7,384 bases of DNA. It comes from Flavobacteriaceae bacterium. Its GTDB lineage: Bacteria; Bacteroidota; Bacteroidia; Flavobacteriales; Flavobacteriaceae. Made by a program: the position numbers and the translations under genes. A model generated the notes under the pieces. It searched no databases, had not been told where the DNA came from, and saw only the letters and a program-made list of their open reading frames with translations. The stretch lies in assembly GCA_023141985.1 (NCBI GenBank), contig JAGLKH010000047.1:1-7384 (forward strand). The letters run 5' to 3'. Shown here piece by piece: positions 1-4,634 of the stretch (position 1 is its first letter; the number at the start of each line of letters is the position of its first letter).

Positions 1-280
1 TTTTCTTAGGTAATTTATTTGGATTTTCTTCAGACTCTAGCGAATTTGTTCTAATCATACCTTGAGGTGACATTTCAAACGCCCAAGCCAGAATTAGCGC
101 GATCGGAAATCCAACAACAATAAAAAACAGTAAGACCTGCATCACCCAATCAGGTGTTTTTATTGTTTCAAATACAACTGAACCTATTTGAAGAATCAAC
201 CAAGCAACAATTACATAGGTAATGGCTACCTTATAAACATTGCGTCTTTTTAGTTCAGAAAAGAACTTTTTGAGATCCAT
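1..280 (-). CDS. N-terminal part of a two-TM membrane protein, 3' end off the window
   Basis: Reading from the ATG at 278-280 towards position 1 gives 93 codons without a stop; the rest of the gene lies outside the window. The protein starts MDLKKFFSELKRRNVYKVAI and has two hydrophobic segments, about residues 16-37 and 45-68, followed by FEMSPQG and a polar stretch. The start FFxELKRRNVYKVA, two helices and an A-(W/F)-E-(M/L)-(S/T)-P-(Q/E)-G exit motif are, from general knowledge, typical of membrane-anchored proteins that continue into tetratricopeptide repeats, sometimes annotated as TPR or adenylate-cyclase-like regulators. The downstream domain cannot be seen, so no function is assigned. 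The start is well supported because the conserved N-terminal motif begins right after it. No clear Shine-Dalgarno sequence is present. Confidence 0.85.
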   Translation of the reverse strand, partial: MDLKKFFSELKRRNVYKVAITYVIVAWLILQIGSVVFETIKTPDWVMQVLLFFIVVGFPIALILAWAFEMSPQGMIRTNSLESEENPNKLPKK

Positions 281-427
281 ATGTTAAATGTACAATTTAA
301 TTTTTTAATTGATAATCTCAATTGATACAGTAATAGAAAATTATGTTAAGAATTCAAATGTTTGATATTCCTGTATTGCATAAACAAAAAGTATAAAATC
401 AACCCAACCACCCTCTCTATCTAAACT

Positions 428-487
428 TCAATATTGAATAGCTTCTACGATATGATCTGGTAATATATGTTCGCATCTTAATTGCAT
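428..487 (-). pseudogene. possible C-terminal remnant resembling a DUF433 antitoxin
   Basis: A 19-residue minus-strand frame ends HILPDHIVEAIQY before TGA. The pattern H-(I/L)-x(4)-I-x(2)-A-(I/L)-x-Y resembles, from memory, the C-terminal helix of DUF433 proteins (typically YPHL-x-EDI-x-AAL-x-Y), which act as antitoxins or DNA-binding partners of PIN-like toxins. Only this tail is visible; no upstream domain or toxin partner is present. A chance match in AT-rich DNA is quite possible. Confidence 0.2.
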
Positions 488-495
488 TTTCAGTA

Positions 496-542
496 CCCCC
501 CCCTTTTACAACATCAAATATCGTATGATGAGGGTTTTTTTT
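496..542 (+). repeat. repeat copy A with terminator-like hairpin and T8 run
   Basis: It starts with eight consecutive C (496-503) and ends GTATGATGAGGG followed by eight T (535-542). A weak hairpin pairs CATCA (512-516) with TGATG (526-530), with the C-run able to pair with GGG (532-534). The right part (ACATC, AAATA, GTATGATG) resembles the copies at 1425-1470 and 2713-2757. With its T-run it could terminate plus-strand transcription, but no intact plus-strand gene lies to its left in the window. Confidence 0.4.
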
Positions 543-682
543 GACTTGTAAACTTATATGATTTTGCAAATTGTGGTCTGTGTTTGTTTATATAGCGTTT
601 TAATGCATTTTTACACATTGATAGCCATTTGTTATTTTTCTATATCTAACAATTCTTTTATGTATTCTAAATTTTGTCTGTA

Positions 683-721
683 AATCACAATCCTGATGAA
701 AAATTCATCAGGATTGTGATT
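683..721 (-). terminator. perfect 18-bp hairpin after the globin gene
   Basis: AATCACAATCCTGATGAA (683-700) and its exact reverse complement (704-721) are separated by three A. The hairpin lies 33 nt past the globin stop codon on the minus strand and is the natural terminator of that gene. The 3' side on the minus strand is not strongly U-rich (TTTACAG), but stem length and position favour termination. A decayed hairpin with the same AATCCT/AGGATT core is found at 1363-1390. Confidence 0.75.
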
Positions 722-726
722 GATGT

Positions 727-739
727 GTGCAATGAGGGA
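727..739 (-). repeat. short tRNA-3'-end-like block (first instance)
   Basis: On the minus strand this reads TCCCTCATTGCAC, matching 12 of 13 bases of the block at 1401-1413. Like that one, it sits between a gene and a hairpin with an AATCCT core. It is too short to be a tRNA and is noted because of the repeated arrangement. Confidence 0.35.
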
Positions 740-754
740 GTAATATAGTTTTAA

Positions 755-1240
755 TTATTGCTTAATAACAGCATCTTTCATAGAATATAGTGTTGCCAGC
801 AATTCATTTCGAGAGACTCTATCAACCTTGTTGGCATCAAGAACAAAAAGGATATCATCTATCGCTGATAAAAACTCTGCTTCAGATATATTTAATCCAT
901 TATGGGCAGCTGCCATATCTCTCCCCTTATATTCAGTTCCACCTCCAGTGCCAGCTCCTAAGAAATCCTTTACATGTTGTTTAAATTGTTCGAAATATTC
1001 TGGGTTTTCTGTCAAAGGAAGAAAATAATGCTTAATGTCCTCATTTTCGAGGTGTTTGGCTACAATTTGGTCCACAGCACCTGAAATACCTTCTGCTCCA
1101 CCCAATTTTTCATAAATTGTTTTTTCTTGAACAACAGTTACCTCATCCTGAGTCTCTGTCATTTCTTTTTTAACTTCATTTTTACACGATAGAAACGTAA
1201 TTGCAAATAAAAATAATAAAAAATAATTAGTAGTTTTCAT
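755..1240 (-). CDS. group 1 truncated haemoglobin, lipoprotein
   Basis: This 161-residue protein joins a lipoprotein signal (residues 1-19, FLSC lipobox with Cys19) and a roughly 20-residue polar linker to a truncated-globin domain (about 41-161). Family marks seen are IYEKLGG at 42-48 (the first glycine pair), TGGG at 98-101 (second glycine motif), and YKGRDMAAAHNGL at 104-116, in which His113 is the expected proximal haem ligand (F8). Truncated haemoglobins of this group bind O2 and NO; here the lipobox implies an extracytoplasmic, membrane-tethered location, unlike the usual soluble cytoplasmic forms. The helix-B position that is often Phe-Tyr reads Ile-Val (59-60), so the usual distal tyrosine appears absent. 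It is monocistronic, with a promoter box at 1292-1299 and a hairpin after the stop. The start is set by the signal peptide. Substrate and partner are unknown. Confidence 0.9.
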   Translation of the reverse strand: MKTTNYFLLFLFAITFLSCKNEVKKEMTETQDEVTVVQEKTIYEKLGGAEGISGAVDQIVAKHLENEDIKHYFLPLTENPEYFEQFKQHVKDFLGAGTGGGTEYKGRDMAAAHNGLNISEAEFLSAIDDILFVLDANKVDRVSRNELLATLYSMKDAVIKQ

Positions 1241-1291
1241 AATAAAATAGTTTGGTTAATAGTGGAAAATACATATAAACAATCGTTTGAA

Positions 1292-1299
1292 CAAACTTA
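1292..1299 (-). promoter_or_regulatory. TAnnTTTG -7 box of the globin gene
   Basis: The minus strand reads TAAGTTTG, an exact match to the Bacteroidota -7 consensus TAnnTTTG, 52 nt before the globin ATG. A TTG (plus-strand CAA at 1314-1316) lies 14 nt further upstream, shorter than the usual spacing to the -33 element, so the pair is imperfect. A second, weaker candidate is TATTTTCC at 1264-1271 with a TTG 20 nt before it. No Shine-Dalgarno sequence precedes the gene. Confidence 0.4.
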
Positions 1300-1362
1300 A
1301 TGGGAAAAATACTCAAATTGAGTAGTAACCAAAACTTATGAAATTCTATTCATTTTAGATAA

Positions 1363-1390
1363 AAATCCTATCTAATTAAAGTCAGGATTT
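1363..1390 (-). terminator. decayed hairpin terminator
   Basis: AAATCCT (1363-1369) pairs with AGGATTT (1384-1390) around a 14-nt loop. On the minus strand it is followed by TTATC, which together with the stem end gives a run of five T. It shares the AATCCT/AGGATT core with the perfect hairpin at 683-721 and, like it, follows a TCCCTCATTGC block. It lies upstream of the globin gene and about 180 nt after the DinB gene stop, so it may still end DinB transcription, though it looks like a decaying copy. Confidence 0.45.
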
Positions 1391-1396
1391 ATACTT

Positions 1397-1419
1397 TAGT
1401 GAGCAATGAGGGATTCGAA
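1397..1419 (-). other. tRNA-3'-end-like sequence (possible attachment-site remnant)
   Basis: On the minus strand the segment reads TTCGAATCCCTC, ATTGCTC, ACTA. This looks like a tRNA T-loop (TTCGAAT) plus the 3' half of the T-stem (CCCTC), an acceptor strand (ATTGCTC), and a terminator just after. The matching 5' T-stem strand (GAGGG) is missing: the preceding bases are CATTA and belong to repeat copy B. It is therefore not a functional tRNA. A tRNA end starting at the T-loop is the classic footprint of integrase-mediated insertion, which is the interpretation offered here. Confidence 0.35.
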
Positions 1420-1424
1420 TTAAT

Positions 1425-1470
1425 GACCCCCACATTAGGTACTATTACATCTGAAATAGTATGATGAATG
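1425..1470. repeat. dispersed repeat copy B
   Basis: The first 42 positions match copy C (2713-2757) at 33 sites without gaps, including CCACATTA, ACTATTACATC and TATGATG. Copy B lacks the closing GTGG of copy C and has no T-run, so it would not form the same hairpin. It lies between the DinB gene and the tRNA-like block, about 1.3 kb from copy C. Confidence 0.55.
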
Positions 1471-1510
1471 AAGCTTATATAGTGGTAAAGCTCCCTAGAT
1501 GTAAGCATCC

Positions 1511-1545
1511 AATTATCGAACCTAAATGAGTTTGTTGATGACTTC
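1511..1545 (-). repeat. C-terminal gene scar, copy 1
   Basis: This 35-nt segment matches 2214-2248 at 31 of 35 positions in the same orientation. On the minus strand the frame reads SLSEVINKLI then TAG (1522-1524), with GTTCGATAATT after the stop. The equivalent frame in copy 2 reads EVTHKHI then TAG. The shared frame and stop suggest both are the last codons of a once-related gene, perhaps an integrase because a tRNA-like sequence follows each, but the family cannot be identified from so few residues. Confidence 0.4.
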
Positions 1546-1568
1546 ACTAAGGCTCTGGAATTTTATAC

Positions 1569-2117
1569 TCAAAACCTATATCTTGGCGGTACAATATCAT
1601 TTAACCTTAAGTAAACAGTAGCTTGACCAATATGATGAATAGTGTGATTATACGCCAATGTAATCATATCGAAAATACTAAATTCCTTCCAGGGCTCTTC
1701 ATCTGATTTTGCATGTTTGATTTCATAAAGGTCATTTATATTAATTTTCTCCAAAGCCATGTTAAAAAGTGTAAAAGAATTATTCAAATACTCGGTAACC
1801 TCAGTACTTATAGATGGTTCAGGTTCATTACCTGAAGTTGAGCCATCCAATACAGTCGCATAACCTTTCAAACTGCTTCCAATATGTGTAAATAGTTTCA
1901 TGAATGACATTGAATCAGGATGAGGCTTATAATCATAATTTGATAATGGCATGGCGTCAAATATTTCAAAACAATAAATTCGACTATTACTCCATCTCAA
2001 TTTAAAGTATTTCAACCATTCCGAAGAATCAAAATTCTTATCTACAATGTGATTACTTGGAAAAAGGAGTAAAGGGCTAAATCCAGCAATTAATCCTAAA
2101 GACTTTCTTCTATTCAT
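1569..2117 (-). CDS. exported DinB-like putative metalloenzyme
   Basis: This 182-residue protein has a twin-arginine-like N-terminus (NRRKSLGLIAG plus a hydrophobic stretch to about residue 20), then a four-helix DinB/YfiT-type domain. The metal-binding triad of this fold is recognisable: His78 in LFTHIG, and His158 and His162 in the late helix YNHTIHHIGQATVYLRL (157-173). Many DinB relatives are thiol- or S-transferases or uncharacterised metal proteins; the substrate cannot be inferred. The name is a fold label and does not imply DNA polymerase IV. The gene stands alone, flanked on both sides by terminator and tRNA-like scars. The start at 2117 is favoured because the RR motif follows at once. 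Whether the signal works through Tat is uncertain, since the motif is weak (RRKSL). Confidence 0.82.
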   Translation of the reverse strand: MNRRKSLGLIAGFSPLLLFPSNHIVDKNFDSSEWLKYFKLRWSNSRIYCFEIFDAMPLSNYDYKPHPDSMSFMKLFTHIGSSLKGYATVLDGSTSGNEPEPSISTEVTEYLNNSFTLFNMALEKININDLYEIKHAKSDEEPWKEFSIFDMITLAYNHTIHHIGQATVYLRLNDIVPPRYRF

Positions 2118-2140
2118 AATACTTGATATTTTTGTATTTA

Positions 2141-2148
2141 TAAATATA
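2141..2148 (-). promoter_or_regulatory. possible -7 box of the DinB-like gene
   Basis: The minus strand reads TATATTTA, one mismatch from TAnnTTTG, 23 nt before the DinB ATG. No clear TTG element lies at the expected distance upstream, where the terminator at 2168-2193 sits instead. In such AT-rich DNA this match could be chance. Confidence 0.25.
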
Positions 2149-2167
2149 CGAAGTATCTTAATAAGAA

Positions 2168-2193
2168 AAGCCTCCAGATTTATCTGAAGGCTT
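2168..2193 (-). terminator. hairpin terminator with U-tract, minus strand
   Basis: AAGCCTCCAGA (2168-2178) and TCTGAAGGCTT (2183-2193) form an 11-bp stem with a 4-nt loop. On the minus-strand RNA the only imperfection is a G-U pair, and TTTTCTTATT follows, as in an intrinsic terminator; on the plus strand the same site is a C/A mismatch. It therefore ends minus-strand transcription entering from the right, yet no intact minus-strand gene is found there, only the short scar at 2225-2293. It is a terminator that outlived its gene. Confidence 0.7.
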
Positions 2194-2197
2194 CTTA

Positions 2198-2215
2198 GTA
2201 GCGGGAAGTGTCGAA
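2198..2215 (-). other. tRNA-3'-end-like sequence next to a terminator
   Basis: On the minus strand this reads TTCGACACTTCCCGCTAC. It resembles the T-loop-to-acceptor end of a tRNA whose 5' acceptor strand would be GCGGGAA, as in many tRNA-Gly genes, and a terminator follows directly. The rest of a tRNA (D-arm, anticodon arm) is absent; the sequence before it is the scar frame ending TAG. A remnant attachment site is a reasonable reading. Confidence 0.35.
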
Positions 2216-2224
2216 TTATCGAAC

Positions 2225-2293
2225 CTAAATGTGTTTGTGAGTGACTTCTTGGAAGTGGTTGAATTCTTTCATTAGTGAATCCATTTTTTGCAT
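2225..2293 (-). pseudogene. C-terminal gene scar, copy 2 (possible integrase tail)
   Basis: A 22-residue minus-strand frame (MQKMDSLMKEF, then NHFQEVTHKHI, then TAG) has amphipathic helical character. Its 3' part, with the sequence beyond the stop to 2214, matches copy 1 (31 of 35 bases). Upstream of 2293 the minus strand shows no continuation of a frame. The combination of a helical tail, a stop, a tRNA-like end and a terminator resembles the junction left by a tyrosine recombinase gene beside its attachment site, but no catalytic residues are present to prove it. Confidence 0.35.
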
Positions 2294-2411
2294 AATTAAA
2301 ATGCTACAATACTGTATATAAGACGTCTAAAATATATTTAAAAAAACCAATAATGAAAATTATTTAAAAATAGTAACTAAAAAAGTTATGATAGAATCTA
2401 CTTAGTTTCAT

Positions 2412-2419
2412 TATATTTG
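2412..2419 (+). promoter_or_regulatory. TAnnTTTG box upstream of the broken hydrolase gene
   Basis: TATATTTG is an exact match to the Bacteroidota -7 consensus, about 117 nt before the position of the lost start codon. No TTG is found at the usual -33 distance, only GTT at 2385-2387. It may be the relic promoter of the pseudogene at 2536-2703. Confidence 0.3.
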
Positions 2420-2486
2420 ATATGTTATTATTTCAATTATACTAAATATTAAAAGGAATAAAGGCAACATTTACTGGCTTTATCTC

Positions 2487-2510
2487 ATCAATTTAGGGGA
2501 ATAAATTGAT
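2487..2510. repeat. 9-bp inverted repeat in the leader of the broken gene
   Basis: ATCAATTTA (2487-2495) and TAAATTGAT (2502-2510) flank the loop GGGGAA. There is no T-run on either side, so a terminator is unlikely. It lies between the candidate promoter box and the pseudogene and could be a leader hairpin or chance. Confidence 0.35.
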
Positions 2511-2535
2511 AATTATTAAGTAAAACAACTTAACA

Positions 2536-2703
2536 ATAAAAAACATACTTCTTATTAATATCTTGATTTGGACGAGTCATTGCTTTGCTCAAACAGATTT
2601 ACAATTGGTCAACATTGGTGACTTCACTACAACAGAAGGAAAAATTATTAAAGATTGTAAAATTGGCTATAGAACTGTCGGCAATTTAAATGATGATAAA
2701 TAA
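2536..2703 (+). pseudogene. N-terminal fragment of a homoserine-acetyltransferase-like alpha/beta hydrolase
   Basis: The frame reads a signal-peptide-like start (IKNILLINILIW... to CFAQ), then TDLQLVNIGDFTTTEGKIIK and DCKIGYRTVGNLNDDK before TAA at 2701-2703. The N-terminal pattern of a (F/L)xxGDFxTxxGxxIxDCxIGYRTxGxLNxDK segment is, from general knowledge, that of exported alpha/beta-fold hydrolases related to homoserine O-acetyltransferase (MetX-like). Intact relatives run several hundred residues; here only about 55 remain, without the catalytic Ser, Asp and His. The start codon is also damaged: the expected ATG-AAA-AAC reads ATA-AAA-AAC at 2536. Repeat copy C begins ten bases after the stop. 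The gene is clearly dead, with loss of start and 3' truncation. Confidence 0.75.
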
Positions 2704-2712
2704 TTTTTAATT

Positions 2713-2757
2713 GACCACCACATTATACACTATTACATCAGTGATTATATGATGTGG
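2713..2757 (+). repeat. dispersed repeat copy C, terminator-like, at the pseudogene junction
   Basis: CCACAT (2718-2723) pairs with ATGTGG (2752-2757), with further imperfect pairing inwards, and six T follow at 2763-2768, so the copy could act as a plus-strand terminator. It matches copy B at 33 of the first 42 positions. It sits exactly between the truncated hydrolase and the truncated DUF2400 gene, which suggests that it marks, or caused, the rearrangement. Confidence 0.55.
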
Positions 2758-2788
2758 AGTCCTTTTTTATGATACCTTAATTGAATGA

Positions 2789-3056
2789 ATAAACATGTTT
2801 TTGAGGTGGATGGTTAGACATGATAATGCAGGTGTAGACTTTGGCATTTGGCAAAGCCTCTCTCCTACTCAACCCTCTTGTCCTCTCGATATACATTCTG
2901 GCAATGTAGCCAGAAAATTAGGTATATTAAAACGAAAACAAAACGATGCCAAGGCTTTATGTGAGCTCGATATTACCTTACGGAAACATGACGTACTGGA
3001 TCCTGCAAAATATGATTTTGCCTTGTTTGGCTATAGGAGTATTTGAAGGGTTTTAA
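2789..3056 (+). pseudogene. C-terminal fragment of a DUF2400/TIGR02757 protein, frameshifted
   Basis: From about 2789 the frame reads INMFLRWMVR, then VDFGIW, CPLDIHSGNVARKLGIL, KRKQNDAK and DPAKYDFALFG. These are the conserved C-terminal blocks of the TIGR02757 (DUF2400) family, whose full members are about 250 residues; the N-terminal two-thirds are missing. An in-frame TGA (2786-2788) stands directly before the homology, so the ATG at 2795 is an internal Met and not a real start. Near the end the frame shifts: the family ending GLGVFEGF can be recovered by removing one base near 3032-3034 (GGC TATA GGA GTA), giving a stop at 3054-3056, whereas the unshifted frame ends RSI at 3046. The family has no firmly established role; it may be nucleic-acid related. 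Confidence 0.8.
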
Positions 3057-3101
3057 GTTCTTGTTAATAAATGTTAATTTATATTACTGTTGAGCATAAA
3101 A

Positions 3102-3112
3102 TAGTATTTTCG
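3102..3112 (+). promoter_or_regulatory. possible promoter of the carboxypeptidase operon
   Basis: TATTTTCG at 3105-3112 is one mismatch from TAnnTTTG and lies about 30 nt before the ATG at 3143. The nearest upstream TTG (3090-3092) is only 12 nt away, which is short. The 87-nt gap between the pseudogene end and the operon has to hold the promoter, which is the main reason for proposing it. Confidence 0.3.
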
Positions 3113-3142
3113 TAATATTCTAAACCAACTAAAAACATTACG

Positions 3143-4630
3143 ATGAAAAAAACAGTTTTTCTCCTATTCTTCGTAGGAATACTTTTTTCTTATAGCCAAA
3201 GCAGAAAAATTCCTATAGACACAATGGTTGTTACTACACATAATACAACCGTTAAAGGACAAAGTTTTTCCTATACAGCAACTACAGGAACACAACCTGT
3301 TTGGAACGAAAAAGGAGAACCCATGGCAACATTATTTTATACCTATTACGAACGTAATAATGTTAAAAACAGGGCTAATAGACCATTAATAATTTCATTT
3401 AACGGGGGGCCTGGTTCAGCTTCAGTATGGATGCATGTAGCATATACCGGGCCTCAAATTCTAAAAATTGATGACGAAGGATATCCGGTACAACCTTATG
3501 GTGTAAAAAGTAATCCTAACTCTATTATTGATGTTGCTGATATTGTTTTTGTAAATCCTGTAAATACAGGTTATTCGAGAATGATTGAAGATAAGGATGG
3601 TAAATTACCAGACAAAAAATTATTTTTCGGTATAAATGCAGATATTAGCTATTTAGCAGAATGGATAAATACATTTGTCTCAAGGAAAAATCGTTGGGAA
3701 TCTCCTAAATATATTATTGGTGAAAGCTATGGAGGCACTCGTGTAATGGGTCTGTCTCTGGAACTGCAAAACAGCCAATGGATGTATATAAATGGCGTCA
3801 TTATGGTGTCTCCGGCAGATTATAAAGTAATACGTGTTGGAGGGCCTGTTTCTTCTGCTTTAAACTTACCATACTATACTGCTGCAGCTTGGTACCATAA
3901 AGTCTTAAATCCAGATTTACAAAGTAAAGATTTATTGGATATTTTGCCAGAAGCCGAAGATTACACAATTAATACATTAATTCCTGCACTCTCAAAAGGT
4001 GGCTTTATTTCTGATGCCGAAAGAAAGGCAGTTGCAAAAAAAATGTCCTATTATTCCGGACTAAACGAAAAAGTTATTTTGCAGCATAATCTGGTAGTAC
4101 CAAATAGTTTTTTCTGGAAAGAGCTATTACGTGATAAAAGTGGGCAAACCATAGGGAGATTAGATTCTCGCTATTTAGGAATAGATAGAATGGATGCTGG
4201 TAATCGTCCCGATTACAGTCCAGAACTCACATCTTGGCTGCATTCGTTTACTCCTGCAATAAATTATTATTTACGTGAGCATTTAAAATTTAAAACAGAT
4301 ATAAAATATAATATGTTTGGCCCTGTACGCCCTTGGAATAATGAAAATGATAATACCAGGGATAATTTGCGTCAAGCCATGGCAGAAAACCCTTATCTAA
4401 AAGTGATGTTTCAATCTGGATATTACGATGGTGCAACAACTTATTTTAATGCAAAATACACTATGTGGCAAATAGATCCGAGTGGTAAAATGAAAGATCG
4501 CTTTACTTTTAAAGGCTATAGAAGTGGGCATATGATGTATTTACGTAACGAAGATTTGATTTCGGCAAATGATGATCTTCGAGAGTTTATTAAAAATTCA
4601 GCCGCTAAAGGAAAGTCAGCTAAATATTAA
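3143..4630 (+). CDS. secreted S10-family serine carboxypeptidase-like enzyme
   Basis: This 495-residue protein has a Sec signal peptide (about residues 1-20, MKKTVFLLFF...SYSQS) and a full S10 alpha/beta-hydrolase domain. The oxyanion-hole motif FNGGPGSAS is at 86-94, the nucleophile elbow GESYGG at 193-198 gives Ser195, GYYDG at 426-430 gives the acid Asp429, and SGHMMY at 461-466 gives His463. All catalytic elements are in the right order, so the enzyme should be active, releasing amino acids from peptide C-termini outside the cytoplasm. S10 enzymes favour acidic pH in eukaryotes; the pH preference of bacterial members is not inferable here. It is first in a two-gene operon: the next start lies 4 nt after this stop. 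The start is supported by the signal peptide; there is only an A-rich leader and no Shine-Dalgarno sequence. Confidence 0.93.
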   Translation: MKKTVFLLFFVGILFSYSQSRKIPIDTMVVTTHNTTVKGQSFSYTATTGTQPVWNEKGEPMATLFYTYYERNNVKNRANRPLIISFNGGPGSASVWMHVAYTGPQILKIDDEGYPVQPYGVKSNPNSIIDVADIVFVNPVNTGYSRMIEDKDGKLPDKKLFFGINADISYLAEWINTFVSRKNRWESPKYIIGESYGGTRVMGLSLELQNSQWMYINGVIMVSPADYKVIRVGGPVSSALNLPYYTAAAWYHKVLNPDLQSKDLLDILPEAEDYTINTLIPALSKGGFISDAERKAVAKKMSYYSGLNEKVILQHNLVVPNSFFWKELLRDKSGQTIGRLDSRYLGIDRMDAGNRPDYSPELTSWLHSFTPAINYYLREHLKFKTDIKYNMFGPVRPWNNENDNTRDNLRQAMAENPYLKVMFQSGYYDGATTYFNAKYTMWQIDPSGKMKDRFTFKGYRSGHMMYLRNEDLISANDDLREFIKNSAAKGKSAKY

Positions 4631-4634
4631 ATCT

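Larger units (their letters stand above)
281..682. other. gene-poor AT-rich intergenic stretch
   Basis: No intact gene is supported here. It holds the upstream region of the membrane-protein gene that reads leftwards from 280, a possible 19-codon gene remnant at 428-487, a repeat/terminator-like element at 496-542, and AT-rich DNA with short broken frames on the minus strand. One such frame, just beyond the hairpin at 683-721, ends in LEYIKELLDIEK followed by a stop, but it is too short to assign. The stretch looks like decayed sequence. Confidence 0.6.
2294..2535. other. very AT-rich non-coding stretch
   Basis: No gene is supported on either strand, as stops are frequent in all frames. The only recognisable items are the exact TAnnTTTG box at 2412-2419 and the small hairpin at 2487-2510, both probably belonging to the 5' region of the broken hydrolase gene. 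Confidence 0.6.

Noticed and set aside
496..503. C8 tract as a phase-variation switch
   Set aside because: It lies outside any intact gene and not at promoter distance from one, so length change would have no evident effect.
683..721. A regulator-binding palindrome
   Set aside because: The 18-bp arms with a 3-nt loop just past a stop codon fit an RNA hairpin terminator better than an operator, and a decayed hairpin with the same core also lies after a gene.
790..1028. Plus-strand reading frames inside the globin gene
   Set aside because: They are antisense to a gene with clear globin motifs and show no recognisable protein features. The same holds for frames opposite the propeller (5408-5665) and M61 (6025-6279) genes.
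1397..1470. A functional tRNA gene on the minus strand
   Set aside because: Only a T-loop, the 3' T-stem strand and an acceptor-like end can be seen. The 5' T-stem strand does not pair, and no D-arm or matching 5' acceptor strand (GAGCAAT) is found upstream.
2795..3046. An intact 83-residue gene starting at ATG 2795
   Set aside because: The protein is the C-terminal part of a larger known family. Homology extends upstream of the ATG to an in-frame stop, and the 3' end is frameshifted, so it is a pseudogene fragment.
281..3142. A CRISPR array or a complete defence system in the gene-poor region
   Set aside because: The repeats are few, unevenly spaced and diverged, no cas, nuclease, methylase or toxin gene is present, and the intact genes are metabolic or haem-related.
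4569..4634. A longer start for the propeller lipoprotein
   Set aside because: It overlaps the end of the carboxypeptidase gene and puts 22 polar residues before a clean lipoprotein signal peptide that begins at 4635.
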